Of a stretch of 64,000 nucleotides of DNA, positions 1 to 10,000 are shown in pieces (position 1 is the stretch's first letter; each line of letters starts with the position of its first letter). A program made the position numbers and the translations under genes. Below the pieces are notes generated by a model. That model was given only the letters and a program-made list of their open reading frames with translations, did not search any database and was not told the DNA's origin. The DNA is from Ulota crispa (Eukaryota > Streptophyta > Bryopsida > Orthotrichales > Orthotrichaceae): positions 10,784,868-10,848,867 of the forward strand of contig OY987246.1 in the NCBI GenBank assembly GCA_963920765.1. Reading direction: 5' to 3'.

Positions 1-434
1 GCCTGAGTGCAGTTTTTCCCTTTTATAGTAGCTCTTAGTAATCCCAGCACACTGATATGTGAACCATTACCTGGGCACCTGAAGGTTATAGTCAAAGGGT
101 TTTGACTGGTTATAGGGTTGCTAGTTGGGATGGTGACGGCTTTATGAGAACTTTGTTGTAACCATAGTAGAGTTTGTATCTGAAGTTTTTTCTTATTACA
201 CACTATGTGGTGTTTGTTTCTTGGTCAAATTACCTGCTACATATTTTTTCATCACCAAACTACTTAAGAAGCTGTTCATGTAGCATGGAAAGAATCTCGT
301 GCGTCACTTAACTGTCATGGTTATTTTTATTTGTTACAGAGGGTTTGAGAGTAAGTACAAAACGTAACTTGAAAGAAACGTTTTAGGGCTTATTGACCAA
401 ATCAAAATGCCTTCAATATAGTGCAATATCTCAA

Positions 435-826
435 GGGAATTGCTAAAGCCACACCCAATATTGCTAACGTCACACCCCTATGAGCATGCAATTTGAGAGT
501 TTCATGCTACTTCTATTGAAGTGGTCCATTATTTATTCAATCATCTTTGAAAGAAAATATAACAAGTAATTTTTTTTTGTTGAAATTTTATTGCACCATT
601 GCTATATTTTTTAATATATTTTTGCTATAAGTAATTCAAAAGTCTCATATTCTAGTTTCAAATTCAAATACCTCCAATCTTTTGGATAAAGCTTTAGAAT
701 GATAAAGGTGTGACAAATCCTTTAGTCTAAATAAAAAAAACCATCATTAAATTCTCACATAACATGCTCAAAGCACACTTTGGGGGTGTGGTGTTAGCAA
801 TTTTGAGTGTGGCTTTAGCAATTCCC
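435..826. mobile_element. hAT-like MITE, 392 bp
   Basis: The two ends are inverted copies over about 44 bp. The outermost bases are GGGAATTGCTAAAGCCACAC on the left and the matching complement on the right. The flanking octamers are tatctcaa (427-434) and tatcttag (827-834), 6 of 8 identical, which fits a decayed 8-bp target-site duplication. No coding capacity is visible. A second copy of the same element lies at 61909-63617 with a perfect 8-bp duplication, which supports assignment to the hAT superfamily. Confidence 0.8.
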
Positions 827-950
827 TATCTTAGTTCCATCATATTTTGGGTTGCAGTTTTGCTAGTCACAAGTTGATACTAAATGGGCTTCAATATTGC
901 AATAGTATAGTTAATATGGGATTCTTTTGGAGTTGTCAAAGAACCTTTAA

Positions 951-1540
951 TAGGGTGTTTCAGATATCTCAAAAAAACGGTGATCAAATGTTCGTGAACA
1001 AGTTTTTGTTCATTGGTGAGCATGAGGTCACAAAAGTGAACCACCCATGAGGACCTCCCAGAGGTCCTCATGTTCACGCGTGAACGATGTGAAGCCTCTC
1101 CCTCCTCGCCTCTCTCGCTAGTTCCGCTCGTGTTCCTATTGCTCCCACGCTTGTTTGTGTTGTTGCTTGCCTCTCGGCTCTCGCTCCACGCCTCCGGCTC
1201 TCACTTTGCCTCTAGACAGTTTGGATGCAGAGTTGATTGCTAGATCAAGATCATTCAAGGAATCGCAATGTGCAAGAAGCAACAATGGTGGAGTTGAAGA
1301 GACGGACAACTGTGGAGCCAAAGGGTTCTAGATTAGAAGCGACGACAATGGAGTTCAAGGGATCTAGACTAGCTTACAAGATTGGTGATTGTGGGCAAAG
1401 TTGAAAGGGTGGTGAGTAGTGCACTACAATTCAGATATTTGAATGGGTGAGCGTAGACATGAACGGTGGCTTGACTAACTTGTTGACCAATTTCATTCAT
1501 GTGAACAAAATTGGTGGTGAATGGCATATTTGAAACCCCA
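951..1540. mobile_element. Inverted-repeat element A, GGGTTTCA family
   Basis: The element begins TAGGGTGTTTCAGATATCTC and ends TGAAACCCCATA, so the termini are inverted copies. It contains a perfect-armed hairpin (1046-1072) built from GAGGACCTC and GAGGTCCTC. The whole element reappears in opposite orientation at 2231-2838, so 951-1540 and 2231-2838 form a large imperfect inverted repeat. Short open frames inside are not convincing genes. The superfamily is not determined because I see no clean target-site duplication. Confidence 0.7.
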
Positions 1541-1543
1541 TAA

Positions 1544-1839
1544 TAGGGGGCTTCAATCTTAAACTTTTTCAAGTGACTCACTCGCGGATTCACGTTAGTG
1601 AATTCACTAGTGAATCGCAAGGTGACTCACCTTTGGACTTCACTCCTAACGTGATTCATGTAAGGAGTGAACTCTAGAAACTCACCTTTGTGGCTTCCTG
1701 AGGCTCCTCTACTTGCGTCCTCAAACTCACAGGTGTCTCAGACATTATGCGTGTAAGGGAAAGAAAGCAATTCATCGGTCAACACAAATCTTGTGAGGTG
1801 AGAAGCTCAAAGGCCAAATTTTATGTTTGAAGCCCCCTA
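1544..1839. mobile_element. Inverted-repeat element B, GGGTTTCA family
   Basis: It starts TAGGGGGCTTCAA and ends TTGAAGCCCCCTA, perfect inverted termini directly abutting element A. The interior is rich in the motif GTGAATTCAC and its variants. No coding potential is seen. Confidence 0.65.
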
Positions 1840-1990
1840 ATATCAACTTTTGTACACCTGATCACTTTCACTATCATGTGCCACTTACTGTAGAATGTAC
1901 TCGTTGGTAAAGAAAAAATGCATAGAATCAAATCCACATGTTCACCTTCATCCACGTATTCACTTATTAGGAAGGTTCAAATATCTGAAA

Positions 1991-2182
1991 TAGAAGGTTT
2001 CATATATCTCAAAAAAATGATGAACAAATTGTTGTGAACAAGTTTTTGTTCACCGGTGAATACGCTATGACAACCTCGTAGAGGTCGTCATGGCTTGTTC
2101 ACGGAGTGACTTGCCTTCATTTTTCACAAATCTGATTCATGTGAACAAAATTGCTTGTGAACGGCACATTTGAAACTCCCTA
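1991..2182. mobile_element. Inverted-repeat element C, GGGTTTCA family
   Basis: It is a short family member running from TAGAAGGTTTCATATATCTC to TGAAACTCCCTA. It has the same internal order as element A: GTGAACAAGTTTTTGTTCAC, a GACAACCTC/GAGGTCGTC hairpin near 2069-2092, then GTGAACAAAATT. Confidence 0.6.
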
Positions 2183-2230
2183 ATATGCAATGAACAAATG
2201 GTTTTGAACAAGTGGTTATTCACTAGATAA

Positions 2231-2838
2231 TATGGTGTTTCAAATATGCCATTCACCAACAATTTTGTTCACGTGAATGAAATTGGTGAACAAGTTAGTC
2301 AAGCCATTGTTCATGTCCTCGCAATCACCCATTCAAATATCCGAATTGTAGTGAACTACTCACCACCCTTTCAACTTTGCTCACAATCACCAATCCTATA
2401 TGGATCTCTTAAATTCCACCATCGTTATTTCTAATCCAGAACCCTTTGTCTCCACAATTGTCTACTTCTAATCAAGATCTCTTCAACTCAACCATTGTCG
2501 CTTCTTGCGCATTGCAATTCCTTGAATGACCTTGACCTGACAATCAACTCTGCATTTGAACCGTCTAAATGTGCAGAGCAAGAGCCAAAGGCGCGGAGCA
2601 AGAGCCGAGAGGCAGGCAACAACACAAACAAGCGTAGGTGCGGGAGCGACAAGAGCACAAGCAGAGCTAGCAAGAGAGGCAAGGAAGGAGAGGCTTCAAG
2701 TCGTTCACGCGTGAACGAGCTATGAGGACCTCTTGGAGGTCCTCATGGGTCATTCACTTTTGTGACCTCACGTTCACCATGAACGAAAACTGGTTCATGA
2801 CCATTCGTTTTTTTTTTTGAGATATCTGAAACCCCCTA
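2231..2838. mobile_element. Inverted-repeat element D, opposite copy of A
   Basis: It runs from TATGGTGTTTCAAATATGCC to GAGATATCTGAAACCCCCTA. Read on the minus strand it aligns with element A almost end to end, including the hairpin at about 2722-2748. The two copies have diverged by substitutions and small indels, so neither is a very recent insertion. Confidence 0.7.
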
Positions 2839-2853
2839 ATATGTAGTCACGGC

Positions 2854-3152
2854 CTCCAAGTGGTTGTCATGGCTCGTTCATAGAGTGACTTGGCTGGGTA
2901 ATTCACAAATCTTATTCACGTGAACAAAATTGGTGTGGAATGCTATATTTGAAACCCCCTATTAGGGGGTTTCAAATATGCCTTTTAGCACCAAAATCGT
3001 TCACTTGAATGAGATTTGTAAAAACGTGGGCAAGGCACTTGTGAACGGGCCATGACAACCTCCCGGAGGTTGTCATAGCTTATTCACCAATGAACAAAAA
3101 CTTGTTCACAACCATTCATTCTTTGTTTTTTTGAGATACATGAAACCCCCTA
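2854..3152. mobile_element. Elements E' (partial) and E, GGGTTTCA family
   Basis: 2854-2960 is the right half of a member resembling element C. It ends TGAAACCCCCTA and is followed at once by a complete member, 2963-3152, which starts TAGGGGGTTTCAAATATGCC and ends TGAAACCCCCTA. Each carries the GACAACCTC/GGAGGTTGTC hairpin. No genes are seen. Confidence 0.6.
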
Positions 3153-3205
3153 TTGTTGGCTCAACCAAGTGTTGGTGAACTGAGGGCAAACTTCATGGTG
3201 CTCAT

Positions 3206-3345
3206 GATAGAATATTAACAGGTGTCTACTAAGAAGATGCTTGTAATTGACAAAAAATGATATACAAAAACCTAAATTAATCCTCACATTCTTTTGATGC
3301 CTCTTTCTAAATAGCTAGCTAATCAACCAAGCCACGTGAACCAAT
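3206..3345. repeat. Dispersed direct repeat, copy 1
   Basis: About 140 bp starting at gatagaatattaacaggtgt and including the motif tgcctctttctaaatagct recur at 13193-13342, upstream of FAB1, in the same orientation with about 80% identity by eye. The repeat is of unknown nature and has no coding potential. Confidence 0.65.
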
Positions 3346-3645
3346 AACACAAGGGTATGTTTGATTTCAAAATATGTGAGGAGCCTTTTTAATATTTTCT
3401 CAATGTATTAAGGGCCTAATTAATATTCTTACCAAAAACAATTGGTACTTTTGATATTTTAAATCTTTGAGAGAAATATTCAATTTTTTGAAAGAATTGA
3501 GGGGCATTTTTATATTTTTTCATAAAGAAATTGTGGTATTTAAAACAACAAAAGGTTGTATCTTCTTCATTAAATTTTGTTGAATTAGTTAAGTTGTGTT
3601 CAAAGTCATTAGGAAAAATATGGGGCTTCAAGAAGGCTTTTATAA

Positions 3646-3900
3646 ACGATTCCAACCCTCCATTTTTTTGGTTCCCAATGTGGGGAACCAGCCCCTGCTG
3701 ATGGCCAAAAAAATTCATTAAAAAAATCCAAAAAATCAAAAAAAAAAAATTAAATTTAAATTTTAAAAAATAAAAAATTTGTTTTTTTTTTTAAATTTAA
3801 AATTTAAAAAAAGCTGAGGTAGCATCAATGATGCCACCTCAGCTTGCGCATGATTTTATTGGGAATTAGGTTCCCATGGCTAGTGACCCCCCCAAACTCA
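3646..3900. repeat. Inverted-repeat, AT-rich element
   Basis: An outer inverted pair (TTCCCAATGTGGGGAACC near 3670 and AATTAGGTTCCCAT near 3866) encloses a run of A/T-only sequence (about 3740-3810) and a stable hairpin at 3811-3845 with arms GCTGAGGT and ACCTCAGC. This is probably a decayed MITE. 3901-5087, downstream, holds AT-rich sequence in which I see no gene. Confidence 0.45.
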
Positions 3901-5087
3901 AGGCCTTATTGGGGCCCCATATTTTTCCTAATGTGTATATGCAAATTTCATGGCCTTATGGCATTGGAGGATTTTACAAAGTATGATTCACACCTCCAGT
4001 TCATTTGAAAATTCTCCCACATGTACCTAACTTGGTCTACTACATGGGAAAAATAAACCTCAACTTTGCATAGAGCATTTTTGTTGAAATAGGAGCCGTC
4101 AAAGGCTTCTGAAATTTTTGGGCAACAGAAAAAAACTTTTTTTTCCACTTTAGATGTCAATATCTCACTCCTCTACTTCTAGAATGAGCTGAAATTTTTC
4201 CACAAGTACCTCCCATAGTCTAAGACAAGATCTTATGGTTGAATTTTCAAAAAAATAATTTCTCCTACCTTTCTATTCATTCCCCCAAAAGTGGCCATTT
4301 TCAGTGGTTTTCAAAGAAAAAAGGGCTTGGTCCTTAAGGGATGATATTTACTAAGCCAACTTTTTAGTCTTTGAAAATCTCATGGCAACTCCCTTTATCC
4401 TTCTTTGGTTCCAAAGAGGGGGTTTAATATATGCCAACAAATTTGTAAATGTGAGTTTAACATAGCCCGTAGCCTTCTCAAAATCCAAAAAGGCTATCTA
4501 AAATTCAAAAGTTTGCATATACATCTAGTTGTTTAGTTGTTAATAATTCACATGGCAACTTATGTGAGACCTTATTGGTTCCACAGATTAAATTTGTAGT
4601 GTGCAAGTGAATTTGTAAATGTTAGTATATTATAGCTTGAAGTCTCTTTGGAATCTAAAGAGGTTGTCTTAATTTCATATATTTGCACGATTCATTTTGT
4701 ATCCAAAATCCGCGTCATAATCTCATTCATTGGATGATACTTTGATGGATGATTTGATAAATGTTTTTGATCATGGATGACTGAAATTTATTTTTCATTT
4801 GGTTCAAAGTTCCTTTCATGTGCATAAAGTGTAATTTCTACCATTTCTACTTTATTTGAACATTGGATGAGTTCATAAAAGCTCTCTTCTTCCTATTTTA
4901 TTTAATAATCTTTCTATTTTAATAGTTTCTCTGCTACTATTTTTTGGCCCAAATTCACTTATTATTGCTCAAAAATATATTATTTTTAGTAAGATGTGAA
5001 TTTTCATTGCTAAAATCTAATTGCTCACTGCTCAACACTCAACACTCGTTGCTCCCTACTCGCATTCTAGCATCGTTCACAAACAAA

Positions 5088-5167
5088 CTCACTCACAATT
5101 GACAACTGCTGAATAGCTGAAGCATGAATGCATGCACATTATCACAAAGATTGGAGTCGAATATTAA
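5088..5167. repeat. Flanking duplicate, left copy
   Basis: Sequence containing actcactcacaatt, gcatgaatgcatgc and cattatcacaaagattggag recurs at 6840-6935. The two copies bracket the Tc1-like element at 5167-6819, so that element sits between two copies of a local tandem duplication. Confidence 0.75.
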
Positions 5168-6819
5168 GTGACTCACAAAACTAAGTCAATGTTTACTATT
5201 GCTTGATATAAGTTGTCATATCAAGTACATTAATAAAGATTTTCACGTGTCATAAAGAGTAGATTAAAGGTATCCAAGTACCTACTAGTACATGGAAACC
5301 TCAATTAAAAATTTGCAAGGGTGATTGAGATATTTCATTTCAAAGGAGAGTCACTCACCAACTCACTTTTAGTCTTGTCTGTTTATATCTCCATCTCTTC
5401 CTTATATTAAGGATACATTGTAGAATTTAAATATAGTTGTGAGTGTTGTAAGTAGGAAAGAGTGTTTCTACTCCTCTAATAGTATATTGCACTTTTGATT
5501 GTTTCATAACATGATAAGATCATTATTTTTTTAGAAGGAAAAATAATGTAATATCATTGCTAAAAAATAGGTGAATCACAAAAAATGTAGCCAAATAGGT
5601 ATTTGTTAGTCTATCTAATTTTGAGAGAATTAAAAAGAAACGCCTTTTTGATACTAAACTATTTATAAAAGGGCAATTAACTAAAAATTTAAATTGCTTA
5701 GGAAGGGTATGTGTGAGAGCAATGACAAGTAGAAGATTTATTATTGCTATAAAAGCATTTAAATTAGTTAGGCAACAATTTGACAATGAAATGGATGTCT
5801 AGACAATGCAATGTGCATTGAATTTGCAAGTTTAAAGGCTTGTATGAAGAAGGAAAAATCATTTTCTTCAAAAAAGAATATTAAAGTTTGTTTAAATTTT
5901 GCTAACTCTCTTGAAAATTAGACAATTGCAAATTGGAAGCAAGTAATTTTTTGAGATGAGACTTAAATCACTCATTTTTGCTTAGATGGTCATTACTTAT
6001 GTTGGAATTGAGATGGAGAGGGTCTTATAGATTGAATAGTGAAGAAACTTGTGAAACATGGAAAAGGTTATACAATGGTTTGGGGTGGCATAAGTGCAAT
6101 TAAGGCCCCGTTTAGACTAGCAATTGGTTGAAAATTTCTCAGACGTGATTGGGCTCCAAGGGTGGTACCAAACTTGTCCAGCAAAGGCACACTCTTGGAT
6201 GATGCAAGATTACGGGAAAAAGTTTTGGTGAAGTATTAGAGACTAATCTCCCTATGATGTTTTTTCAAAGTATAGCATAGATGTATCTATAGTCATTTTT
6301 CAACATGACAACAATCCTAAACATATAACAAAAACAATGAAAGAACATTGTTTAAACAACTTTTCAATGTTTTAAAGTGACATGCTCAATCACCCCACCT
6401 AAACCTTATAAAACACATGAGGGCAACACTAAAATTGAAGCTCAATTGTAACGTGTCCAAAGAGTCTTTTAGAATTGTTAAAGCGTGGGTTTGAGATTTT
6501 CTATTCTATCACTTCCATGGAGTGTGAGAACCTTTACAAGAGCATGCTACAAAAAATGCAGGCAATTAGTTATGCAAAGGGCAAGTAAATAGATTTTTGA
6601 ATGGTGTAGCAAGTCCAAAACTGAGTTAGTGAGGGGTTTGATTTCAGATTTTTAGTGCTTCCAAATATTATGTATATTTTGTTTTTAATTTCCATGTGGA
6701 TAATCAATAAATCTTCTACTTTCTAAATTATTATTTTTCATGTTGGATTGTTCATTCCATGTGCTAATATTGCTTATTAATTGAAAAACATCCAAATACT
6801 GACTCGGTTTTGTGAGGGG
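5167..6819 (+). mobile_element. Degenerate Tc1/mariner-type transposon
   Basis: The element is about 1.65 kb, a typical Tc1 size. The termini are inverted: CTCACAAAACTAAGTCAATG near 5172 matches the complement of the right end near 6816 (CTCACAAAACCGAGTCAGTA). A TA dinucleotide flanks both ends (5165-5166 and 6820-6821), as expected for this superfamily. A transposase remnant occupies the plus strand at 5929-6590. The exact outer ends are uncertain by a few bases. Confidence 0.75.
5929..6590 (+). pseudogene. Tc1-type transposase remnant (DD34E-like)
   Basis: Translating across frames gives, in order, pieces matching the Tc1 catalytic domain: NWKQVIF then a broken DE(S/T) motif, VKHGKGYTMVWGGISA (6030-6095), VFQHDNNPKH (about 6292-6325), AQSPHLNLIKHMRATLKLKL (about 6385-6450) and MLQKMQAISYAKGK (6546-6586). 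Active Tc1 enzymes have D in both SPD and DN motifs and E in the PIEN motif. Here SPD has become SPH and PIEN has become LIKH, and there are several frameshifts and stops, so the gene is dead. The N-terminal DNA-binding region is not clearly recognisable. The family call is confident; the DD34E subtype is inferred from motif wording, not from intact spacing. Confidence 0.75.
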
Positions 6820-6839
6820 TAGGAACGCAACCAACTGAA

Positions 6840-6935
6840 ACAAACAAACACCCACTCACTCACAATTTGACAACTGCAAAAATAGGAGAAGCATGAATGC
6901 ATGCGCATTATCACAAAGATTGGAGTCGAATATAA
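6840..6935. repeat. Flanking duplicate, right copy
   Basis: This is the second copy of the 5088-5167 sequence, ending ttggagtcgaatataaatg, and lies about 145 bp past the FAB1 stop codon. It may include the 3' end of the FAB1 transcript. Confidence 0.7.
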
Positions 6936-7080
6936 ATGTACAGACCTCAAATCGAAAATGGTTCAGAAGGGCTGCAGCAGGTGGCACTTGCCTCTTCTGT
7001 CCCCACTAATGGGTAAAAAAAACTAGCTGTGGCTGGCTGGCTGGCGTCTCTCTTCTTTTCCCCTCCTGGGCAGATTGGCA

Positions 7081-10000
7081 TTACTGCTGGCTGTTGTCAT
7101 CCGAGAGCAACGACGCAGACTCAGACTCAGACGACGGTGGCAAAGACGGGTTCACTACACTAAGAAGAAGAGGGGGGGCCTCGGACTCAGGCACGACGAC
7201 AAAATAGCTGGAGATGGCCTTGCGGAAGCGCTTCTTGTACTCCTTGGGAGACACCACGGTGGGGGAGGTGTTTTTGGACCCTCCCAGGATGCCGGAAGCT
7301 TTCACCCAGGTCTCCAGATGCTTATCCCACGTGTACTGCCGAATGTAATCAATGATTCCTATCACTAGCTCCTGCCGGTCCTCCAGCACCACCGCCAGCA
7401 GGGAGTAGTCCATGACGTGCACCTTGGCCAGGAAGCTGGTGTCATTGTACACCGCTCGCTCCAGCAAAAGCTTCGACTGGTTGGTCATGAAGATGGGGCT
7501 GGTGGGCATGTCCTCCAGCAAATTCTGGTCCAGAAGCGTGCCCGTGCCGTCCGGGTTGTAACGGGATCGTAGGGAGCCTTTCAAGTCATACATGCGGCTG
7601 ATGGTCTTGCCATACACCAGGTTCTCCATCACCATCATGTCCAGCTCCTTCTCCTTCCCTCCTTTCCGCACCGTGACCGTATACAGCCCCAGGATCTTGG
7701 CCAGGCAGGTCGGGCTCCCGGAGCTCATAGTCTCCCACAGGTGCTTAAAATACTGCGGGGCGAACTCCAGGAACGAGTACTTCTCCGTGCTGGACACCTG
7801 CTTCAGAATGAAGCGGTCATCAAGGGTCTTGGCGAAATAGGCCTTGCTCTTCCCGCCCTGGGCACCCCACACCTTGCATCGACTCAAGGACCGAATGTAC
7901 TGCGTCTCTCCACCACAGCATTTGTGTCGAAGCGCAATGAACTGCCTGGTGTAGTAGCAAAGCACTTGGTACTCTGTCTTGGCAATGTTGTTGTAGTCTG
8001 TGAACCGCACCTTCACTGTGAGTGGCACTGGGGAGGTCAGCGCCTTGCCAATAAGGCCCTCCCCCTTCGTCCCTCTAGGGGTGCCTGGCCGCTCCAACGG
8101 CGGGGTGGTACTCCGCAATCCCTCCTCCATAATGTCAGCCGTGGCAGCTCCAACGTCCGTAGCCGGGCTCGCCACGTCGGTGCCGGTGCTTTCTTGTACT
8201 GGATCTTGAAGCTGGTTCTGGTACTCATGTGACGTGATCGCGTACGCAACCACGCTCGTGGGCTCGTCCTCGTATACTGCAATCACTGTACCGTTAACAC
8301 CCGAGGGCAGGCGAACTCTCGCGACTCCTTGAAGGAAGAACTGCTGGACCTTGGGCACCGTGGAGTTACTCCGACTGTAGGCAGATGCGTAGACGCTGGA
8401 CGCACTTTGCAATACTCTGGAAGGACTTCGAGAGCCCTTGTTGAAGGCGCTGGACGCGGCGGAGACCCCTGCCGCCTCCTCAGACTCCTCTTTGTCTTTC
8501 AACGGAGACGTAGGCCGACTCACCAGAGCAACCTCTTCCAAGGGAGACGACGGTCTACTAACCTCCAAATCGACGCCGTCTTTGTCCTTCAAGGGAGATG
8601 ACGGTCTACTATCCACTGCCAAACCAACCTCTTGCAAGGGAGACGTACCTCGACGTGGGCTGAATTCGTTTAATTTCTCAATAGACGCAGCTAAATCAGC
8701 GTCTGTTACGTTTTCCACGGGAGATATCGATGTGTTTTTCGAATCTAAATCAGCTTCTTCTCCAGTCGATGCCCCAGCTTCACCACCTTCATCCTGCTGC
8801 TGGCTTGTCGACGTGGTCATTGCGGTGAGATCACTTACCTCCGTTTCCTCTCCTTTCGGAGCAGCAGCAACAGGAGCCTCGACAACAGACGCATCCAACG
8901 ACCCACCATCGCCTCTCCAAGCGGTCTCGATCGTAAGCGGGAGATCTACCGCGATGGGAAAATCCCCTTCTGACAGGGGGCGAGATCGAGGTGCAGCATC
9001 CGTGTCACTTGGCACTGAAGCTGTAGTGCTAGGAATAGGAAGAGGATTCGAAATCTGTCTCTCTAGAGCAAGAGACTTGTTCATGGAACCATCAGATCCA
9101 CCACCCTCACCTTCACCAAGGTTTTTGTCCCTTACTGCACCCTCTGCAGCAATGGCGTGGCTTGGAGTGTCTGATGCTTCAACAGCCGGCTCAGCAGTAG
9201 AGCCAGGTCCTTCGCTTATTGCCCCTAGAGCATCTGACATCGTTTCCTCAAGAGCAGTAGGCGGGTTATCGAGAGATAATTGGTCTAACACGTCTACTAC
9301 ACTATCCGGCAATCCTGCACCACTCTCAGAGTCCAGCGGCACTGAATCCATCATTGGTCCCCCTGAACTTGGCTCTCCTGACACCGAAGCAGTTCCCGTT
9401 AAGGCCTCTGAAAAGGAGCCCGGGATGAACGTAGTGGCGGTATTCTGCATTTGCGACAAGTTCAGATACAGTTTCTTGACACGGCTGTCCCAATTGTTGT
9501 AAACCAACGCCAAGTGGCGGCGCAGCTTATTGAGAGCCAAAATGTCGGCGATAGGCTGAAGTACCCCGTCCTTCAAAGGGGCCGCCACCTGCAACTGCTC
9601 CTCAAAATCCTCCTTCTCCTTCTGCAGCAACTTCTCCAGCTCTGCGAGTTGATCACGTGCCTCCAGCGCTTTGCTGCTGCTCAGAGGACCCAAGCCAGCA
9701 ACTTTATCGCCCAGTCCACGTAACTGATCCGTTTCGGCTGCAAACAGGTTCACCCCTAACTCCACGATATCTTGCGCTTCGGCTTTCAACCACGCCTGGG
9801 AGCTAGGAATGTTGAACTCCAGCTGGGGAGGAGGAACTGAGACACAGAGCAACTTGATGGGACTGTACATAAGACACGCGACGGTGTTCCCGATACCGAA
9901 AAACCGCAAGCAATCCCGGTAAACGTAGTGACCACAACCTGTGATGGTCTGCACAGCCTGCTCAGAAAAGTTGAGCTGCAGGAGCTTCCCGAAGGAGATG

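Noticed and set aside
3740-3810. A/T-only tract as an origin or matrix-attachment site
   Set aside because: It lies inside an inverted-repeat element; composition alone does not support a function.
8438-9502. 354-codon open frame on the plus strand inside FAB1
   Set aside because: It is the antisense shadow of the FAB1 coding strand. The composition is Ser/Pro-rich by reflection of the Glu/Ser-rich linker, and it matches no family.
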